Source: JAFGXT01 sp963677165 (lineage in GTDB: Bacteria > Verrucomicrobiota > Lentisphaeria > Victivallales > SZUA-371). Taken from it: DNA of 64,000 nt. Positions within the stretch are counted from its first letter, which is position 1. Each line of letters begins with the position of its first letter. The position numbers were made by a program, and so were the translations under genes. A model generated the notes under the pieces. That model ran no database searches, was not told the origin of the DNA, and worked only from the letters and a program-made list of their open reading frames with translations. Positions 27,701 to 35,791 of the stretch are shown piece after piece. The stretch spans positions 3,162,001-3,226,000 of the forward strand of contig CAXXSX010000002.1 of assembly GCA_963677165.2 (NCBI GenBank). The letters run 5' to 3'.

Positions 27701-28319
27701 TGTGTATACATTTGAGGTTGTATTGATTATTTGTCTGGTTGTTTTTCTGTTAAGTTATTTAATGCGGAAAAATCTATTTGGGTGGCAGCGTCTTGTTGTA
27801 TGTGTTGCCGTTGCGTGGCTAACGGCTGCCGTATTTACCGGTACCGATGCGGTGTCCCGTGAAAAGCGTGGTAGTTTTTACCGGCGTTTAACCGGCTTTA
27901 ATGCGTCCGGAATTTTTAATCAGCCGCATTCAGTTACTGTTGCATACAGCGGCTTTAATCGTCCGTATATCCTGATGGGACCGGATTTTATGAAACGGGT
28001 CGTCTATTGCAATGTTCAAGGAAAACAGACCGATGGTTTTTACCAGTTCTGGCGGAAAGCTCCGAAACTTTATTCGACCTATAAACCGAACATATATCGC
28101 AATAATCCTGAGTACAGGAAATGGCTTGCGAACCTGAAGAATCAAAATATTCAGTACTTGGTGTTGTCACAAATGGCTCCAGCCGAAAGAGCATATTTGC
28201 CGGGGACTCCGGATGGTTTTCCGTTGCCGGAAAAACAATGGATTCGATACGGGGATGATAACTTTCAAATTTTATATAGTACACAACGCTTTATTGTTTA
28301 TCGGGTTAACATTCCATAA
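24774..28319 (+). CDS. Giant two-module GT-C membrane glycosyltransferase-like protein
   Basis: A TTG directly after the previous stop has no ribosome-binding site, so the ATG at 24774 is preferred (1181 aa). There are many hydrophobic helices in two blocks. The N-terminal block (about 10-560) begins with a loop rich in acidic residues ('HDEITVSGNETSRLSLIESL', 'DQGRINGQFYCDKPMLYPLG') as in GT39/GT83 enzymes. The C-terminal block (about 570-1180) restarts with another lumenal loop, 'PPLSYDVLTYHLYIPARWI'. GT-C enzymes use polyprenyl-phosphate sugars to glycosylate proteins, lipids or glycans outside the membrane. Two such modules in one chain are unusual. The upstream DPM1-like gene likely supplies the donor. 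Confidence 0.75.
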   Translation: MGVNIQPDGKKPWYAVSGSMISCLLLVISIVLLTLLTHDEITVSGNETSRLSLIESLCDRGEFNIDNSRFKTVDQGRINGQFYCDKPMLYPLGLSAVYLVGKWLGFSFSDTYHDTLFLINWFGGTLFAILIIIFTRWRLTAAGIAPVTAMLLSSFGVFSSWLVSYGGIINNHVPAAFFLLLLYLLMERWHKRRSGLMLVLAGLSGGMLINMEIPTGFFFSAAVGLYLLCRSKKRIRDIVVYGIGFMIPVFLAGLADFTAYGNPLPVYMVPGAYDFPGNIHSSGLAGLQKPVSRLMYIVDMIFWQRGFFSYMPVLLLIFPALPWLMRREKSGPGIFFLATIPVCFCFYAFATGDYGGWAYGFRFLIPIIPLVWLWISLWMQESSRRWLWSIFGVLTAISVFSSLVGAYNPWTVCKRENRDLINTFKFNLYCAAYEYADGTFIEKAARPLMDRINLRYYMPMAFANMRKIQTGKARSWPIAMVRRTSVSRRLLNGLVPVWGRLHRPVAGLLFVGLLILTTLRVLPIILKRRRLWLGPKRLVMLCVPLLLFQTICIVGVCGISGAGLWWGALLVAALIWYFAVRVFTGKPEIIWRMPDIWRNRKTLIFWSIPAVFGLIAIAGLVQLPPLSYDVLTYHLYIPARWIQENAFIHVPTVFSDNSAAFSPKNWYLLAVAWLNFLPGDSVMEVVTMVFLFFTAAAVGGLIKECGGSRKAVWTGIGFTMLCPVIFEYSLYAQPDVACSGLLVAGLYWLIRAWNGKNESAVMGALCLGLAVGMKTAMVPFVVLPGILLFFGELRLKRWISAGLVVILFLAGGGIWYLGNLVLYGNPLFPAAVEIGGITLFAGAYNSSAVYKSLFHARSVTDLIKTIYTVYGPVLTAILAAGILSWPLAVWKMPSRRKVPILIGSHCFVWLLIYLVVIPHNMQTRFLFPCLLTAIAGLVIVVSQLKFVVLKFVGILLALSYITNAVYRQKLYSGGISVYTFEVVLIICLVVFLLSYLMRKNLFGWQRLVVCVAVAWLTAAVFTGTDAVSREKRGSFYRRLTGFNASGIFNQPHSVTVAYSGFNRPYILMGPDFMKRVVYCNVQGKQTDGFYQFWRKAPKLYSTYKPNIYRNNPEYRKWLANLKNQNIQYLVLSQMAPAERAYLPGTPDGFPLPEKQWIRYGDDNFQILYSTQRFIVYRVNIP

Positions 28320-28365
28320 AGGCATTAAATTCTATCTGCATTCTTTCTTTTTTATTTTTCGGGGG

Positions 28366-28394
28366 TTGACGGCTTCTGTTTTTCTCTTTATACT
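28366..28394 (+). promoter_or_regulatory. Promoter for the orphan gene at 28436
   Basis: TTGACG (28366-28371), a 17-bp spacer and TATACT (28389-28394) lie 41 bp before the ATG. Confidence 0.65.
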
Positions 28395-28435
28395 AGAAAC
28401 AGGGAGTGGCATAAAAAAGAAAGAGGCTGATTATT

Positions 28436-29113
28436 ATGATGCTTGAATGGTTAAGAAGTCATATTAAGGCGGTGCTGGGTATCAAAACGGCATTTGAAGT
28501 TCCTATGGAACTTCGCGATGATATCAGAAGAATTTTTCCGCTTGCCAACTTTCCCAATGCAGATCCTAAGATGGTGCTATTCAGGATAAATAAGGCTTCT
28601 CATGAAGTTGTTCATCAAGGTGATAAACTGGCGAATGAATTAGAATTCAAGGATGTTGTTATTACACCTCCCTTATGCATTTACTTTTTTTGTGAAATGT
28701 GTCGGGAGAACGGTATAAATCCACGATATCCAAATTTTACACAGGATGAATTACAAGTTGTGTTCAGGATTAAGCAGCAATTGTCTGAATTTGCAGTTCA
28801 GGATAAGGAATTCAGGCATGAAATTCTTTCCCGGCTGGATGCTTTCCGGCTGCATTTGAAGAAAGACGGTCGTATGGTTGATGCTTCTCGTGCGGCTTTA
28901 CTTCAGTCAATTCTCCTGTGTGATCAGAGAAGCTGGAATAGTTTTTCGCTGATCTATGAACTGGTAACCCGGAGTATTACGACTGGGATCACAGTTAAGC
29001 TGAACCATGAAAATGCACTAAAAACCTATGGCCGTGAAATGAAGTTCAGACTATTCGATATGAATGACCTGAAAGCTCTGGCGTTGCCGGAAGTTGAAGC
29101 TCTTTCCGCCTGA
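28436..29113 (+). CDS. Protein of unknown function, soluble, helix-rich
   Basis: A protein of 225 aa (an in-frame second ATG follows directly). No signal peptide or membrane helix is evident and I recognise no family. The sequence is predominantly helical in pattern, with 'LRDDIRRIFPLANFPNADPKMVLFRINKASHEVV' near the start and three Cys, two of them in 'CEMCRENG'. It has its own consensus promoter and AGAGG site and convergent neighbours, so it is a genuine single gene. I assign no function. Confidence 0.7.
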   Translation: MMLEWLRSHIKAVLGIKTAFEVPMELRDDIRRIFPLANFPNADPKMVLFRINKASHEVVHQGDKLANELEFKDVVITPPLCIYFFCEMCRENGINPRYPNFTQDELQVVFRIKQQLSEFAVQDKEFRHEILSRLDAFRLHLKKDGRMVDASRAALLQSILLCDQRSWNSFSLIYELVTRSITTGITVKLNHENALKTYGREMKFRLFDMNDLKALALPEVEALSA

Positions 29114-29121
29114 TTGCCAGA

Positions 29122-30867
29122 TCAGTATATCGCAAACATAATCTTTTCTTTTTCCGGATTATAGACTTCGAATGTAGCTGTGGACGGAACATGTTCCCGG
29201 AAACGTTTTGAACGCATGATAAATACAAGTTTTCCTTTCAGCTTCGGATCTTGAGTCATTTCCTTGAACTGTTCAATACTTATCAGGCGTCTGCGACCGT
29301 CCGGATATACTGCATCTGGACACTCTTTGGTGCGTTGACCAAGGCCGTATTCGAGTTCCCCGCCTTTATGGAACACATAGGGATCGGTGCGTTTATAAAA
29401 CCAGCAAACTTCTGGAAACAGATTTTTGTAGACCACCAGAGTAGCTCCTTCCGGAATTTTATCGGCATATTTCATCAGGAATTTTCCCGGAGCCTTACCA
29501 TTTTCAACAACTTGTGGAAGAATGAAATTGCCCACAAAAAATACCAGTAGCGGACCGGCGAAGAAAAGGACGAACTTTTTCCTGGAGTCTTGAACCTTTA
29601 TCGCGTAAATCAGTAGTACGATCCAGATTGTTATGGCAATTGCTGCCAGAATCCATTTCCAGTATTCGCCCGGCAGGTACAGCGCGGTTTGTGGCAGTTT
29701 TTTGTCGGTGAACATTGCCGCGACCTTTGCCGATACTCCGGTCAGGCTTAATAATTGATGAGCCACAAAGCCGACAACCCCGACAATTAGTATAATATAA
29801 ATAATTTTGCAGGTAACATTGAAAATCTTGATGTTACCTTCCTCAAAGTATTTTTTCAGTCCGACATACAGTAGCCAGGCAATTGCCGGATACAGCGGCA
29901 GAATGTATGTTCCGAGCTTGCCATTTGCATACGAAAACATTAGAAATGGAAGCACCAGCCAGCAGAGGCAGTATTTGGTCAGGTCATCTTTCGGCAGTCT
30001 GAATTTGACAACACTGAAAATTGCCGGAACTAGAAAAGTCCACGGTACAGTTCCGCCGATAATTACTGGAATATAAAACCAAAACGGTTGAGGATGTTGT
30101 CCCGAATCTTTTCCGAATATGCGTTGTAGGTGTTCAACCTTAATGAAATAATACCAGAAATCAGGTTCCCGTTGATGAATTAATATAGCCCACGGCAGTG
30201 AGACGAGAACGGCAACAATAAATGGAATCCATGGCATCCAGAGGATTTCTTTCCATTTTTTGTTCCAGATCAGGAATGCCGCGATGGTTAAGCCCGGGAC
30301 TGCGAAAGCCAGAAAACCTTTTGTCAGGAATGCGCCGCCGCAGAATGCGCCGAAAATTGCCAGCCACATGACTTTTATGCCAAATTTCTTTGCGTCGTAC
30401 GCCAGATAAAAGCTCAATAGGGAACCGGTTATAAACATTGAGGTATGTGGGTCAAGCACTGCAAATGTGCCGATATAATACACCAGTACCGATATCATGA
30501 AAATCATGGTAGTGCCGATCGCGGCCTCAAATCCCTTTAGTTTACGGATAAAACCGAACAGCATTAAAGCGGCAAGTCCGGTGGTCAGTGCCGACATAAA
30601 ACGTATGGCAAAATTATTTTCGCCGAAAATCAGCTGTGAGATCGCGTTGAGCCAGTAGCCCATAATAGGTTTTTCAAAATAGCGCAGTCCTCCAAGCCGT
30701 GGTACTACCCAGTCACCGGTCTGGATTATTTCACGCGGAATTTCTGCGTACCGGGTTTCATCGGGAATCATCAGCGGGCGTCCGCCGAGGGGAACCAGAT
30801 AAATCAGTATGAAAGCTACTGCCAGAAATAGATATATTTTGTGCTTATTTTTCTCATCGAAAACCAT
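29122..30867 (-). CDS. ArnT-like polyprenyl-phosphate glycosyltransferase (PMT_2/GT83)
   Basis: I use the start at 30867 ('MVFDEKNKHK'), which puts the first membrane helix near the N-terminus as in ArnT. An ATG at 30888 is possible. The protein is 581 aa with about 12 hydrophobic helices. The catalytic lumenal loop reads 'IPDETRYAEIPREIIQTGDWVVPRLGGLRYFEKPIMGYWL', quoted here only as its hallmark segments: DETRYAE, TGDWV and YFEKP. This is the classic ArnT/PMT_2 signature; the Asp-Glu pair coordinates donor and metal. It transfers a lipid-linked sugar, 4-amino-arabinose in the case of ArnT, to lipid A or another envelope acceptor. No arn synthesis genes are nearby. Confidence 0.9.
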   Translation of the reverse strand: MVFDEKNKHKIYLFLAVAFILIYLVPLGGRPLMIPDETRYAEIPREIIQTGDWVVPRLGGLRYFEKPIMGYWLNAISQLIFGENNFAIRFMSALTTGLAALMLFGFIRKLKGFEAAIGTTMIFMISVLVYYIGTFAVLDPHTSMFITGSLLSFYLAYDAKKFGIKVMWLAIFGAFCGGAFLTKGFLAFAVPGLTIAAFLIWNKKWKEILWMPWIPFIVAVLVSLPWAILIHQREPDFWYYFIKVEHLQRIFGKDSGQHPQPFWFYIPVIIGGTVPWTFLVPAIFSVVKFRLPKDDLTKYCLCWLVLPFLMFSYANGKLGTYILPLYPAIAWLLYVGLKKYFEEGNIKIFNVTCKIIYIILIVGVVGFVAHQLLSLTGVSAKVAAMFTDKKLPQTALYLPGEYWKWILAAIAITIWIVLLIYAIKVQDSRKKFVLFFAGPLLVFFVGNFILPQVVENGKAPGKFLMKYADKIPEGATLVVYKNLFPEVCWFYKRTDPYVFHKGGELEYGLGQRTKECPDAVYPDGRRRLISIEQFKEMTQDPKLKGKLVFIMRSKRFREHVPSTATFEVYNPEKEKIMFAIY

Positions 30868-31008
30868 ATATAAAATCCCATCCATCATTCATTGTCGTGT
30901 TTCCCGGACCTGACTTCCGGGAGTGAATCAATAATCTATCATGGATTACGAATTTGGCAACTATATTTATTTTTATAGGAAATAATATGATTTTTATTAT
31001 ATAGCATC

Positions 31009-31037
31009 TTGAATAATTGCTATATAGCAATTATAAT
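31009..31037 (+). promoter_or_regulatory. Promoter with palindromic operator filling the spacer (autoregulation)
   Basis: TTGAAT (31009-31014) and TATAAT (31032-31037) are 17 bp apart. The spacer is the perfect palindrome ATTGCTATATAGCAAT, extending to 22 bp at 31013-31034. A half-site TATAGCAT lies at 30999. The predicted transcript start, about 7 bp after the -10 box, is only a few bases from the ATG at 31047, so the mRNA is almost leaderless. The same core occurs twice at 36081-36111. Confidence 0.75.
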
Positions 31038-31046
31038 ATTCTTATT

Positions 31047-32099
31047 ATGACACCGAAATACATAGAAATAGAACAACAGCTGAGAGCCGATATCATGTCC
31101 GGCAGGATATCTCGTTCCCTACCTGCGGAGCGTAATCTGGCGGAACAGTTCGGTGTATCGTATTTGACGGTTCGTCGTGCGGTCGGGAACCTGGTGGATA
31201 AAGGTTTATTGTCCCGTGAACATGGACGCGGCATTTTTGTTTCTACTCCTAAACGTGAAGTGACTCGTACTATGGGGCTGGGGTTTGTAGTTCCAGAACG
31301 CGTGCTGAGTGGAATAGGCGAACTCAGTCCGTATTATCTTGAAGTTTTCTCCGGTGCTGTCGTTGCGGCTCAGCAGGCAGGTTATCATTTGATTCTGGAA
31401 AGCGATATTGAAAAGATTGTGCCGTTGGAAAACAGTCATGGAGCACGTAAAGTTGATGCTATTCTGGCGGTGTGCCCGGACTTTCCTGAGATGTTCCGCG
31501 ATGCGGCTAAGTTTGTGCCGGTTATCATGCTGGGACACAACTATCCGGCAGAAAATTTCCCGAGTGTATTTGTGGACGATTTCTCCGGTGCACGGATGGC
31601 GGTAAACTATTTAATTAAACATGGGCATCGCAGAATTGCCCATATTGTTGGTAATAAACAAAATCTATCATTTTATTCGCGGTTGTGCGGATATCGCAAA
31701 GCTCTCGAAGACAATGATATACAGTTGCGGTCAGAGTATGAACTTACTGACAGTAAAGAATCCTTGCCGGTTTTGGCGGAAATGCTCAAGGATAGAGAGA
31801 CGGCTCCTTCCGCAGTGTTTTGTGTGAATGATGGAGCGGCTATTAATATTGTTAAGTATTTTGTTGGGACAAATGTCAGATTGCCTGAGGACCTCAGCTT
31901 GATTGGATTTGATAATTTGAAATATTCCGATGTCTGTGAGCCAGAGCTTACGACTGTGGCCGTTCCGAAAGTAGCGATTGGGGTACAGGGTGTGACAAAA
32001 GCCATTCAGGCTCTTGATAATATGCTTTCCCCGGATAAATACCGGGAAGAAATAAAACTTGAACTAATAATCAGGAATTCAGTAAAAAGTCCGGAGTAA
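31047..32099 (+). CDS. GntR-LacI hybrid transcriptional regulator
   Basis: I start at ATG 31047. The TTG at 31017 lies inside the operator/promoter and is unlikely. The protein is 350 aa. The N-terminal GntR winged helix ('IEIEQQLRADIMSGRI', 'LPAERNLAEQFGVSYLTVRRAVGNLVDKGLL') is followed from about residue 70 by a LacI-type periplasmic-binding sensor domain ('GHRRIAHIVGN', 'SLIGFDNLKYSDVCEPELTTV'). This AraR-like architecture senses sugars. The gene sits 3 bp before a GH130 phosphorylase, has no ribosome-binding site, and has a palindrome in its promoter, so autorepression relieved by an oligosaccharide or mannose derivative is likely. Confidence 0.92.
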   Translation: MTPKYIEIEQQLRADIMSGRISRSLPAERNLAEQFGVSYLTVRRAVGNLVDKGLLSREHGRGIFVSTPKREVTRTMGLGFVVPERVLSGIGELSPYYLEVFSGAVVAAQQAGYHLILESDIEKIVPLENSHGARKVDAILAVCPDFPEMFRDAAKFVPVIMLGHNYPAENFPSVFVDDFSGARMAVNYLIKHGHRRIAHIVGNKQNLSFYSRLCGYRKALEDNDIQLRSEYELTDSKESLPVLAEMLKDRETAPSAVFCVNDGAAINIVKYFVGTNVRLPEDLSLIGFDNLKYSDVCEPELTTVAVPKVAIGVQGVTKAIQALDNMLSPDKYREEIKLELIIRNSVKSPE

Positions 32100-32102
32100 A
32101 AA

Positions 32103-33083
32103 ATGAAAAAGTTAGTCAAACATCCGATGAATCCCATAATGTCGGATAAGAATGTGCCTTATAATGCGTCGTTGATTTTCAATGCTGGTGTAACCAAATA
32201 TCAGGGGAAATACGTTATGGCTTTCCGTAATGATTATGGTTTTTCTCCTGAATTTGAGAATGGTCGAAGAGACGATGGAACCAATATTGGAGTTGCGTTC
32301 AGTGACGACGGCGTCAATTGGAAAGCGGAGCCGAAACCGTGGATCGAAATTACCGACGATCCTGAAATTAAACGTTTTTACGATCCGCGTCTTACCGTGA
32401 TTGACGGCAAATGTTATCTTTGTTTTGCGGTTGATACCAAACATGGAGTTCGCGGCGGGATTGCTGTGACTGAAGATTTCGATTCGTATAAAGTTCTAAC
32501 CATGACTGCTCCCGACAACCGTAATATGGTGTTGTTCCCGGAAAAAATAAACGGTAATTTTGTTCGTCTGGAACGTCCTTTCCCGGAATACGGACGTGGT
32601 TACCTGGAACGTTTTGATATCTGGTTGTCCGAATCCCCGGATTGTCGATACTGGGGAGATACCCGTCTGACGATTGGTACAGAAGACGTCCCGTTTGCCA
32701 ATTCCAAGATTGGTCCGGGTGCTCCGCCAATCAAAACGAAAGCTGGATGGCTGACCGCGTTTCATGCGGTGTGGAAGCATGATGAAAGCGTTACGTTAAA
32801 AGGTTGGGAAGATCATCCATGGCGTAAGGAATACTTTGGCGGACTGGCTTTGCTTGACCTTGATGATCCGTCGAAAGTGATCGGTATGTACAAGGAACCG
32901 TTCATTCGCGCGACAGAAGATTACGAGCTTGATGGATTCCGCGGCAGCGTGATTTTTCCAGGAGGCATGATTCTTGAAGACAGTGGTGAAGTTAAGATTT
33001 ATTATGGTGCGGCGGATACTGTCGAGGCTCTAATGACTGCAGATGTTGATTACCTGATTTCCCTCTGTAAGCCGATTAAATAA
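32103..33083 (+). CDS. GH130 family beta-mannoside phosphorylase/hydrolase
   Basis: A protein of 326 aa, a five-bladed beta-propeller of normal GH130 length. Characteristic motifs are 'NAGVTKYQGKYVMAFRN', 'FYDPRLTVIDGKCYL', 'NMVLFPEKINGNFVRLERP', 'GPGAPPIKTKAGWL' and 'VKIYYGAADT'. GH130 enzymes phosphorolyse or hydrolyse beta-1,2- or beta-1,4-linked mannosides. There is no signal peptide, so it acts in the cytoplasm on imported disaccharide, and is most likely a phosphorylase yielding mannose-1-phosphate. It is co-transcribed with the regulator 3 bp upstream and ended by a terminator. Confidence 0.92.
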   Translation: MKKLVKHPMNPIMSDKNVPYNASLIFNAGVTKYQGKYVMAFRNDYGFSPEFENGRRDDGTNIGVAFSDDGVNWKAEPKPWIEITDDPEIKRFYDPRLTVIDGKCYLCFAVDTKHGVRGGIAVTEDFDSYKVLTMTAPDNRNMVLFPEKINGNFVRLERPFPEYGRGYLERFDIWLSESPDCRYWGDTRLTIGTEDVPFANSKIGPGAPPIKTKAGWLTAFHAVWKHDESVTLKGWEDHPWRKEYFGGLALLDLDDPSKVIGMYKEPFIRATEDYELDGFRGSVIFPGGMILEDSGEVKIYYGAADTVEALMTADVDYLISLCKPIK

Positions 33084-33093
33084 ATAAGATTAT

Positions 33094-33131
33094 GGCGTTG
33101 ATATATATTCTAATCAACGTCATTTTATTTT
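33094..33131 (+). terminator. Rho-independent terminator after GH130
   Basis: A 9-bp stem GGCGTTGAT / ATCAACGTC (one G-T pair) is followed by ATTTTATTTTTT. Confidence 0.75.
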
Positions 33132-33194
33132 TTCATGTTTTCGTAGCGTAAAGGGCGGAGTAAGAAGTATTACAAACGCTGTCGGTCGTACCGC

Positions 33195-33611
33195 TTATTC
33201 GCCGATGATTTTTACCAGGACGCGCTTGCGGCGGCAACCATCGAACTCGCCGTAGAAGATCTGTTCCCACGGGCCGAAGTCGAGCTTGCCTTCTGTTACG
33301 GCGCAGACAACTTCACGACCCATTACGGAACGTTTCAGGTGGGCGTCGGCGTTGTCTTCATAGCCGTTGTGAGCGTATTGACTGTACGGTTTTTCCGGTG
33401 CCAGCTTTTCAAGCCAGCGTTCAAAGTCGGAATGAAGTCCGCTTTCGTCGTCATTAATAAATACGCTGGCGGTAATGTGCATGGCGTTGCATAGCAGCAG
33501 ACCTTCTTTTATACCGCTTTCGGCGAGACATTTTTCAACATCGGGAGTGATGTTGATGTACATGCGCCGCTTGGGCACATCAAACCATAGTTCTTTCTTA
33601 TAACTTTTCAT
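33195..33611 (-). CDS. YjbQ/UPF0047 family protein
   Basis: The ATG at 33611 ('MKSYKKELWFDVPKRR') follows AGGGGAT. The longer frame upstream crosses the promoter and is not used. The protein is 138 aa, the standard size. Family markers are 'CNAMHITASVFINDDESGL', 'HNGYEDNADAHLKRSVMGREV', 'GKLDFGPWEQIFYGEFDG' and 'RRKRVLVKI'. YjbQ proteins are small trimeric alpha/beta proteins with a histidine-lined cleft and weak thiamin-phosphate synthase activity reported for some. The physiological role is unsettled. It is last on a minus-strand series behind the HD and Mrp genes but has its own promoter. Confidence 0.92.
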   Translation of the reverse strand: MKSYKKELWFDVPKRRMYINITPDVEKCLAESGIKEGLLLCNAMHITASVFINDDESGLHSDFERWLEKLAPEKPYSQYAHNGYEDNADAHLKRSVMGREVVCAVTEGKLDFGPWEQIFYGEFDGCRRKRVLVKIIGE

Positions 33612-33655
33612 GATACATCCCCTAAGATAAAATAAAAAACCCGAAATCCTGTAAT

Positions 33656-33685
33656 AATATAAGACCGGTTTAGGGGAGTTGTCAA
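33656..33685 (-). promoter_or_regulatory. Promoter for the YjbQ-family gene
   Basis: On the minus strand, TTGACA (33685-33680) and TATATT (33661-33656) are 18 bp apart, 45 bp upstream of the ATG. Confidence 0.6.
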
Positions 33686-33703
33686 ACAAAGAATTTGTCA
33701 GAC

Positions 33704-34195
33704 TTAGAGAAAGGCTTTTTCTGCGAGTTGTTTGCCTTTAGGGGTCTTAAATACTTTCATCAGTTTACGCATGCGTTCTTTATCGTTTACGTCGAATTCA
33801 TCGGGAATATTGACCAGCCAGTCAGCATCCCAGATAATTCTGAATTCGGGTGTATCAATATCTTTGGCGCAATGATGATTTGCAATGATTTTGCAGATAT
33901 GATTGAGTTCCTCTTGCGATAAACCGTAGTCGGAGAGGATATCGGCTGCAATGGCGGGACCTTCCAGTTCCTGATAATTGCCGGCGGAGGAATTGTATTT
34001 ACGTTCGGCTTCATGGATGCCGATATCATGCAGGGCTGCAGCCAGCCCCACAATAACTTCGTCGCCCGGCTCTGTTTCACAGAGCTTCAGGGCGTATTCA
34101 AGAACTTTAAGCGCATGATTGATGCGGCGCGTGTCTTCACCGAAGTACGCCTGCATATCAGCTACTGCTGAATCAACCATTAGCGCGCGTTCCAT
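33704..34195 (-). CDS. Small HD-domain phosphohydrolase
   Basis: A protein of 163 aa. The metal-binding HD set runs: His in 'RRINHALKVLEYAL', His-Asp in 'AALHDIGIHEAE', His residues in 'KIIANHHC', and Asp in 'IIWDADWLVNI'. HD proteins of this size hydrolyse nucleotide or cyclic-nucleotide phosphoesters. It lacks GYP or RelA-type extensions. The start is 5 bp after the stop of the Mrp gene, so it is probably co-transcribed with it. Substrate unknown. Confidence 0.85.
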   Translation of the reverse strand: MERALMVDSAVADMQAYFGEDTRRINHALKVLEYALKLCETEPGDEVIVGLAAALHDIGIHEAERKYNSSAGNYQELEGPAIAADILSDYGLSQEELNHICKIIANHHCAKDIDTPEFRIIWDADWLVNIPDEFDVNDKERMRKLMKVFKTPKGKQLAEKAFL

Positions 34196-34200
34196 TATTC

Positions 34201-35073
34201 TTATTTTCCCTGATGCATTTCGATTACCGGAGCCACGATCTTTTCAAAGCATTTAGCGGTTTCAGAATCGGCAAAAGCCTGGACATAAGGTTTACCGCTG
34301 TCGCCGGATTTGGCGATAGCGGGATCAATTGGAACTGAGCCAAGGAATTTAACACCCATCTGTTCCGCGAGCTTTTCGCCGCCGCCCTGAGAGAAGATGT
34401 ATTCAACAGTACCGCATTTCGGGCATACGAAACCACTCATGTTTTCTACTACACCGACAACCGGAACTTTCAGCTGGTGACAGAAAGAGATTGATTTGCG
34501 AACATCGGCGGAAGCGACTTCCTGTGGTGTTGTTACCATTACACAGCCGTCGAGGCCTTCGATTAACTGACATACTGATAGCGGTTCATCACCGGTTCCC
34601 GGAGGTGAGTCGATAATCAGGTAGTCCAGCGGACCCCAGTTTACTTCGCTGAGGAACTGTTTGATTACGCCCATTTTCATCGGTCCGCGCCAGATAATGG
34701 CCTGTTCCGGGTCCTTAATAAAGAATGCTACGGAAATTACTTTCAGGTTGGGACCTGCCATAACAGGTTCGATGCCTTCCGGGGTTTGGTAGATCGCTTC
34801 TTTGGTCAGGTTGAACATAGTCGGGATGCTCGGGCCGTGGATATCCACATCAAGCAGGCCGACTGTAAATCCCTGTTGGGCAAGAGAAGCCGCGAGGTTG
34901 GCGGAAACTGTACTTTTTCCCACGCCGCCTTTGCCGGAAAGAACCAGGATTTTGTGTTTGATTTGGCACATTCTACTGGCCAGTAATTGGCGTTCCTGGA
35001 ATTCCTGATCGTTTTCGTTCTCGCTTTTATTCTTTGCCGAACATGTTTTGCTGTTACAGCTTTCGCAGTCCAT
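34201..35073 (-). CDS. Mrp/ApbC/NBP35-type P-loop ATPase, Fe-S cluster carrier
   Basis: A protein of 290 aa. The N-terminus has several Cys ('MDCESCNSKTCSAKN') like eukaryotic NBP35 and archaeal/anaerobe forms. The deviant Walker A 'LSGKGGVGKSTVSANLA' follows, with 'LLDVDIHGPSIPTM' and the cluster-bridging CxxC 'FVCPKCG'. It builds or transfers [4Fe-4S] clusters to apoproteins in the cytoplasm, useful in a genome with radical-SAM and ferredoxin-like enzymes. It lacks the N-terminal DUF59 domain seen in many Mrp proteins. Confidence 0.93.
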   Translation of the reverse strand: MDCESCNSKTCSAKNKSENENDQEFQERQLLASRMCQIKHKILVLSGKGGVGKSTVSANLAASLAQQGFTVGLLDVDIHGPSIPTMFNLTKEAIYQTPEGIEPVMAGPNLKVISVAFFIKDPEQAIIWRGPMKMGVIKQFLSEVNWGPLDYLIIDSPPGTGDEPLSVCQLIEGLDGCVMVTTPQEVASADVRKSISFCHQLKVPVVGVVENMSGFVCPKCGTVEYIFSQGGGEKLAEQMGVKFLGSVPIDPAIAKSGDSGKPYVQAFADSETAKCFEKIVAPVIEMHQGK

Positions 35074-35242
35074 TATTCATAAACTCCTGTTGAGGTTAAA
35101 CTATATTCTGGAATATGAATTCCCTGTTATTGTTAAACTGCTAAACATAATGCCTAACAGCCTGCCTTACAAACTCTCATGATTGAAAAAATCCCATTAA
35201 TGATTTACTTTATGTCTTTATGTTTTATTTATGGAAGGTTTT

Positions 35243-35791
35243 ATGCATATCCAGACACATGTGATGTCCGGCTGGGTTGTCGGGAATTATTGCGGGCTTA
35301 CTGCAAGGGAACGTTTTTTCTGTATGCTGGCGGCGTCGCTGCCGGATCTCGACGGCATTGGAATGATTTTCGGTATGGAGAGTGATGCCTATCTTAACTG
35401 GCACCATATCCTTGGGCATAATATTTTCTTTGGATTACTTTGTTCGGTGGTGCTTACGGCTCTTTCTTCACGGTCGCGGATTAAATGCTTTATTATTTAT
35501 CTGGCATTGTTTCATCTGCATATGATAATGGACTTTTTCGGTTCGGGTGAACTCTGGACCATTTCTTACTTATATCCGGTATCAAAACACGAATTTTCCA
35601 CTGAGTTTTGCTGGCCGTTGTTCTCCTGGCAGAATTTGCTTGCCGGTTTTCTGCTGCTGGTGTGGTGTATTGTTATCGCGATCCGCAATCAGCGTTTCAT
35701 GCTGGAATTCATCATGCCGAAACTCGACGCGAAAATCTGTATTTTCCTGACCAAGGTTTTCCGTTTCCTTATTAAGGAGCCCAAATCTTAA
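35243..35791 (+). CDS. YdjM-like membrane-bound metal-dependent hydrolase family protein
   Basis: I favour ATG 35243 after GGAAGG over the in-frame ATG at 35231. The protein is 182 aa. Conserved His and Asp residues lie in 'MHIQTHVMSG', 'AASLPDLDGIGM', 'WHHILGHNIFF' and 'FHLHMIMDFFGSG', among four or so hydrophobic helices. This is the DUF457/YdjM pattern (inner membrane, predicted metal hydrolase). No specific substrate is known for the family. It is monocistronic and divergent from the Mrp operon. Confidence 0.82.
   Translation: MHIQTHVMSGWVVGNYCGLTARERFFCMLAASLPDLDGIGMIFGMESDAYLNWHHILGHNIFFGLLCSVVLTALSSRSRIKCFIIYLALFHLHMIMDFFGSGELWTISYLYPVSKHEFSTEFCWPLFSWQNLLAGFLLLVWCIVIAIRNQRFMLEFIMPKLDAKICIFLTKVFRFLIKEPKS

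Noticed and set aside
33679..33689. TTGTCAAACAA, a second match to the FadR-type consensus.
   Set aside because: It overlaps the TTGACA -35 box of the YjbQ promoter, which by itself creates most of the match, and symmetry beyond the core is poor.
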